From positions 62,001 through 126,000 of the forward strand of contig CANPXF010000003.1 in assembly GCA_947585745.1 (NCBI GenBank): a stretch of 64,000 nt of DNA, in the 5' to 3' direction. A model generated the notes under the pieces. That model had not been told where the DNA came from. It did no database searches and saw nothing but the letters and a program-made list of their open reading frames with translations. The DNA comes from an uncultured Clostridia bacterium (GTDB lineage: Bacteria > Bacillota > Clostridia > Oscillospirales > Acutalibacteraceae). Numbering within the stretch: the stretch's first letter is position 1; every line of letters begins with the position of its first letter. Positions 60,191 through 64,000 of the stretch are shown here, piece by piece. A program made the position numbers and the translations under genes.

Positions 60191-61447
60191 ATGAACAAAT
60201 TTTTTGATATTTCCGAGGAAATACATAACGCTTCAAAAAAAGCTATGGAGCTTTGCGCTGATAAACTTAAAGAAATCGACGAAATTCAGGAATACAATCA
60301 ACATAGAATGATAAAGGCCTTTCAAACCGCTAAAATAAGCGAAAGTCATTTTGTCGGCTCAACAGGTTACGGATACGGCGACAGAGGACGCGACGCCCTT
60401 GATGAGGTTTATTCATATGTATTTGACGCAGAGGACGCTCTTGTCCGTCATAATTTTGTCAGCGGAACACACGCTTTAACGGTAGCTCTTTTCGGAGTTT
60501 TAAGACCGAATGATAAAATGCTTTGCGTTACGGGAACGCCTTATGATACTTTAAGAAGCGCAATCGGAATTGAGGGCAACTACTCAGGCTCTTTGATTGA
60601 TTTCGGTATCAAATATGAGGAAATTGATTTAAAGGACAACAAAACGGTTGATGTTGATGAAATTAAGAAAAGGCTTGATAACAGTTATAAAATGGTATAT
60701 ATTCAGCGCTCCCGCGGTTACAGTTTAAGACCGACGCTGACTTGCGACGACATTGAAAATATTGTTAAAGCAGTAAGAGAGAAAAATAAAGACGTCATAA
60801 TTATGCTTGATAACTGTTACGGCGAGTTTGTTGAAAAAAAACAGCCTCTCTCTGTCGGCGTTGATTTAATGGCGGGTTCGCTTATTAAAAATCCCGGAGG
60901 GGGAATTGCTCCGACAGGCGGATATATCGCGGGCAAGAAGGATTTAGTAGAAATGTGCTCGTACCGTCTGACAACGCCCGGAACAGGAAAGGAGCTCGGA
61001 GCCACGTTAAACGTGTCACGAGAGCTTTTTTTAGGAGCGTACCACGCTCCGTACGCAACTGGCGAGGCGTTGAAAACAGCGATATTTGCCTCTGCGTTAT
61101 TTGAAATTTTAGGCTATAAGGTTTCCCCTGAATATAATGAAAAAAGGGGGGATATTATTCAGGTTATTGAGCTTAAAAGTCCTCAGGTCCTTGAAAAATT
61201 TTGTGTCGGTATTCAGCACGCATCGGCTGTTGACAGTTTTGTCACTCCGTATCCCGATGATATGCCGGGTTACGAGGATAAGGTTATTATGGCGGCTGGC
61301 GCCTTTACATTGGGTTCATCAATCGAGCTTTCAGCCGACGCTCCGTTACGAGAGCCTTACGCGGTATGGATGCAGGGAAGTCTGAATTTTCATTCGGGAA
61401 AGCTTGGAGTTATGCTTGCGGCAAACGAAATTTTAAATGACAAGTAA
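60191..61447 (+). CDS. Methionine gamma-lyase family protein (YnbB / 'aluminium resistance' family)
   Basis: PLP-enzyme: GYGYGDRGRDALDEVYSYVF, QRSRGYSLRPTL, SLIKNPGGGIAPTGGYIAG. Confidence 0.92.
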   Translation: MNKFFDISEEIHNASKKAMELCADKLKEIDEIQEYNQHRMIKAFQTAKISESHFVGSTGYGYGDRGRDALDEVYSYVFDAEDALVRHNFVSGTHALTVALFGVLRPNDKMLCVTGTPYDTLRSAIGIEGNYSGSLIDFGIKYEEIDLKDNKTVDVDEIKKRLDNSYKMVYIQRSRGYSLRPTLTCDDIENIVKAVREKNKDVIIMLDNCYGEFVEKKQPLSVGVDLMAGSLIKNPGGGIAPTGGYIAGKKDLVEMCSYRLTTPGTGKELGATLNVSRELFLGAYHAPYATGEALKTAIFASALFEILGYKVSPEYNEKRGDIIQVIELKSPQVLEKFCVGIQHASAVDSFVTPYPDDMPGYEDKVIMAAGAFTLGSSIELSADAPLREPYAVWMQGSLNFHSGKLGVMLAANEILNDK

Positions 61448-61464
61448 TAATTTATTATAAAAAA

Positions 61465-61494
61465 CGGGAAGATTAGTTAAATCTAATCTTCCCG
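61465..61494. terminator. Bidirectional terminator between convergent genes
   Basis: cgggaagattag-ttaaat-ctaatcttcccg. Confidence 0.88.
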
Positions 61495-61512
61495 AATAAT
61501 TTTTATTAATAT

Positions 61513-62685
61513 TTATTTTCTCGCAACGCCTGTGTCTTTAGCGGCTTTTACAACTGCTTTTGCAACAGCCTGTCCGACTCTTTTATCAATTGCGTCGGGA
61601 ATTATATAATCAGGCGAGAGCTCTTTATCGGAAACCAATTCAGCAATTGCATAGGATGCCGCGACTTTCATTTCCTCGTTGATTTCAGTTGCCCTGCAAT
61701 CTAAAGCGCCTCTGAACATTCCGGGGAAACACAAAACATTGTTAATCTGATTGGGAAAGTCCGAACGGCCTGTACCGACAACGACCGCGCCTGCTTTTTT
61801 AGCCAAATCGGGCATTATTTCAGGGGTAGGGTTAGCCATTGCGAAAACAATTGGTTTATCAGCCATAGAACGTACCATTTCTTCGGAAACAATACTCGGA
61901 GCGGAAACTCCCAAAAATACGTCGGCTCCGACCATAGCGTCTGCTAAAGTGCCTTTTTTATGCTCTCTGTTAGTAATAGTAGCCATATAAGCCTGCTCAG
62001 AGTTAAGCGTGTCCAATCCCTCGCAAACTATACCTTTGCTGTTTACAAGAATAATTTTTTTAACGCCTATATTCATAATATGCTTGGCTATTGCGATACC
62101 TGCTGAACCCGCTCCGCTGATGACAACATTAATTTCGTCTATTTTTTTATCCACAATTTTAAGAGCGTTCATAAGAGCCGCCGCAACAATTACCGCTGTT
62201 CCGTGTTGGTCGTCGTGAAAAACAGGAATATCGCATACTTCTTTTAGCTTTCTCTCAATCTCAAAGCATCTCGGAGCGGCAATATCCTCAAGATTAATTC
62301 CGCCGAAGCTTCCGCTTATAAGGTAAATTGTCTTTGCTATTTCGTCAACGTCTTTACTTCTTACACAAATCGGAAAAGCGTCAACATCAGCAAATTCCTT
62401 GAACAAAGAGCATTTACCCTCCATAACGGGCATTCCCGCCTCGGGACCTATATCACCTAAGCCCAAAACAGCCGTTCCGTCAGTCACGACCGCAACAAGA
62501 TTTTTACGTCTTGTAAGCTCAAAGCTTTTATCGTAGTCGCGGTTGATTTCCATACATGGCTCCGCAACGCCCGGAGTATATGCAAGAGAAAGGTCCTCTT
62601 TGTTATTTATAGGTACTCTTGATACGACTTCAATTTTGCCGTCCCATTCATAATGCTTTTTAAGCGATTCCTGTCTGATATCCAT
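61513..62685 (-). CDS. NAD(P)-dependent malic enzyme
   Basis: [55 protein letters not shown]; start MDIRQES behind aaggagtaa. Confidence 0.95.
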   Translation of the reverse strand: MDIRQESLKKHYEWDGKIEVVSRVPINNKEDLSLAYTPGVAEPCMEINRDYDKSFELTRRKNLVAVVTDGTAVLGLGDIGPEAGMPVMEGKCSLFKEFADVDAFPICVRSKDVDEIAKTIYLISGSFGGINLEDIAAPRCFEIERKLKEVCDIPVFHDDQHGTAVIVAAALMNALKIVDKKIDEINVVISGAGSAGIAIAKHIMNIGVKKIILVNSKGIVCEGLDTLNSEQAYMATITNREHKKGTLADAMVGADVFLGVSAPSIVSEEMVRSMADKPIVFAMANPTPEIMPDLAKKAGAVVVGTGRSDFPNQINNVLCFPGMFRGALDCRATEINEEMKVAASYAIAELVSDKELSPDYIIPDAIDKRVGQAVAKAVVKAAKDTGVARK

Positions 62686-62766
62686 AAAATTACTCCTTAA
62701 ATAAAATTCGATAATATTATACATTTATTTTTATTTTTGTTCAAGTATTAAGTAAGATAAATTTGT

Positions 62767-62795
62767 TTGACAATTAAATAAAAAGATATTATAAT
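62767..62795 (+). promoter_or_regulatory. Consensus SigA promoter of rnpB
   Basis: TTGACA (62767-62772), 17 bp, TATAAT (62790-62795). Confidence 0.85.
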
Positions 62796-62801
62796 ATTCG
62801 G

Positions 62802-63143
62802 GCGAGTAAATTGAACAGTCGCGGGATTATTTTGAAAAGAATTTTTCCGAGGAAAGTCCGGGCCCCATAGAGCGATAACAACGGCTAACGGCCGCCGAGG
62901 GTGACCTTAGGGATAGTGCAACAGAAAATAACCGCCGAATTATCGGTAAGGATGGAAAGGTGAGGTAAGAGCTCACCGCTGATGCGGAGACGCATTTGGC
63001 GTGTAAACCCTGTTTGGAGCAACACCGTGGAGGGATATTATGCCTGCTCGGCAATCCCGTGGAGGTGGCGTTGAGCAAGTCGGCAACGGCTTGTCAAGAT
63101 AGATGACTGTTCACGACAGAACCCGGCTTACAGATTTAGTCGC
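62802..63143 (+). ncRNA. rnpB: RNase P RNA component (bacterial class A type)
   Basis: GAGGAAAGTCCGGGC, ACAGAAAATAACCGCC, GGTAAGGATGGAAAGGTGAGGTAAGAGCTCACC, ACAGAACCCGGCTTACAG; P1 pairing GCGAGTAAAT / ATTTAGTCGC (one mismatch). Confidence 0.95.
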
Positions 63144-63149
63144 AATATG

Positions 63150-63178
63150 AAAAACTCCACCGCGCAGGTGGAGTTTTT
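63150..63178 (+). terminator. Rho-independent terminator of rnpB
   Basis: aaaaactccacc-gcgca-ggtggagttttt. Confidence 0.93.
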
Positions 63179-63216
63179 CTTCTATATTTGTATTTTTCAA
63201 TTTTTGTATGCCCCTT

Positions 63217-63999
63217 TTATGATAATAATATTTTTTCAGCGCATTTTATTCCGTCTACTGCCGCCGAAACAATTCCGCCTGCATATCCCGCTCCTTCTCC
63301 GCAGGGATAGAGTCCGCTTAAACCTATTGATTGTAATGTTTGGCTGTTTCTTGTAATTCTGACAGGAGAGGAGCTTCTCGTTTCAGCCCCTGTTAAAACC
63401 GCGTCAGGACTTGCAAAACCTTTTAACCTCTTGTCCATTTCAATTATTGCCTCACGCATACTATCGGTAATATAATCAGGCAGAAAACTATCAAGCCTTG
63501 CAAAGTTATATCCTCTTTTATAACTGGGTTTTACTTCACCGATAAATGATGAATTTCTGTTTTTCAGAAAGTCCTCAACCCTTTGAAAAGGCGCTGAGTA
63601 TCCGCCTCCGCCGAATTTAAAGGCGTTTTTTTCAATTTCTCTTTGAAATTCAATTCCTGCCAAGGGATTTTCGCTTTTATAATCGGAAGGGAAAACGCTT
63701 GCTAAAAGCGCGGAATTTGAATTTATCGCGTTTCTTTTAAACTCGCTCATACCGTTAGTGCAAACCATACCGATTTCGCTTGTTGCGGGTACAACCTCGC
63801 CTCCGGGACACATACAGAACGTATAAGCCCCTCGGCCGTTTTTTGTTTTAACATTCAGCTTATACGGCGCAGAGCCTAAAATTTTGTCGCCCGCGTATTT
63901 TCCATACTGGCTTTTATCAATATTTTCACGCAAATGCTCAATTCTCGCGCCCACGGAAAAGGGTTTTTGCTCCATAACAATATTGCTTTCATAAAGCAT
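63217..63999 (-). CDS. FAD-dependent dehydrogenase (COG2509-like), C-terminal part; truncated by window edge
   Basis: FCMCPGGEVVPATSEIGMVCTNGMSE; AETRSSSPVRITRN; GLYPCGEGAGYAGGIVSAAVDGI. Confidence 0.88.
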   Translation of the reverse strand: MLYESNIVMEQKPFSVGARIEHLRENIDKSQYGKYAGDKILGSAPYKLNVKTKNGRGAYTFCMCPGGEVVPATSEIGMVCTNGMSEFKRNAINSNSALLASVFPSDYKSENPLAGIEFQREIEKNAFKFGGGGYSAPFQRVEDFLKNRNSSFIGEVKPSYKRGYNFARLDSFLPDYITDSMREAIIEMDKRLKGFASPDAVLTGAETRSSSPVRITRNSQTLQSIGLSGLYPCGEGAGYAGGIVSAAVDGIKCAEKILLS

Positions 64000-64000
64000 T

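Overview
This 64 kb window is a gene-dense, low-to-moderate GC chromosomal segment from an endospore-forming Firmicute, most likely a gut-type Clostridia (lineage inferred from gene content only). Nearly all of it is housekeeping: spoVB/murJ-mazG-hup-rqcP-yabP-yabQ-divIC-S1; pfkA; spoIIGA-sigE (minus strand); rpsB-tsf-pyrH-frr-uppS-cdsA-dxr-rseP-ispG-polC; a histidine operon hisZGDCBA-I-E; queA-tgt-yajC (minus strand); asd-dapA-dapB; a DUF3343/cysteine desulfurase-like pair; cdaA-cdaR; rodA; fhs; tsaE-tsaB-rpiB; murD; two tandem M42 peptidases; malic enzyme; and the RNase P RNA. I see no CRISPR array, phage, transposase, restriction or defence island, or biosynthetic cluster, and no clear candidate for a large novel system. 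The least explained signals are non-coding: (1) a roughly 150-nt pseudoknot-capable conserved-looking RNA candidate at 60031-60175; (2) a perfect 12-bp hairpin that would hide the yabP ribosome-binding site, with a SigE-like promoter placed so that sporulation transcripts would escape it; (3) a 16-bp perfect hairpin that is both terminator-like and overlaps the RBS of a small membrane protein gene; (4) a nested-stem leader upstream of rpsB; (5) a 98-bp tandem repeat of unknown identity beside degV. The histidine operon also lacks hisH and hisF. All calls are by eye from sequence; no database search was run.
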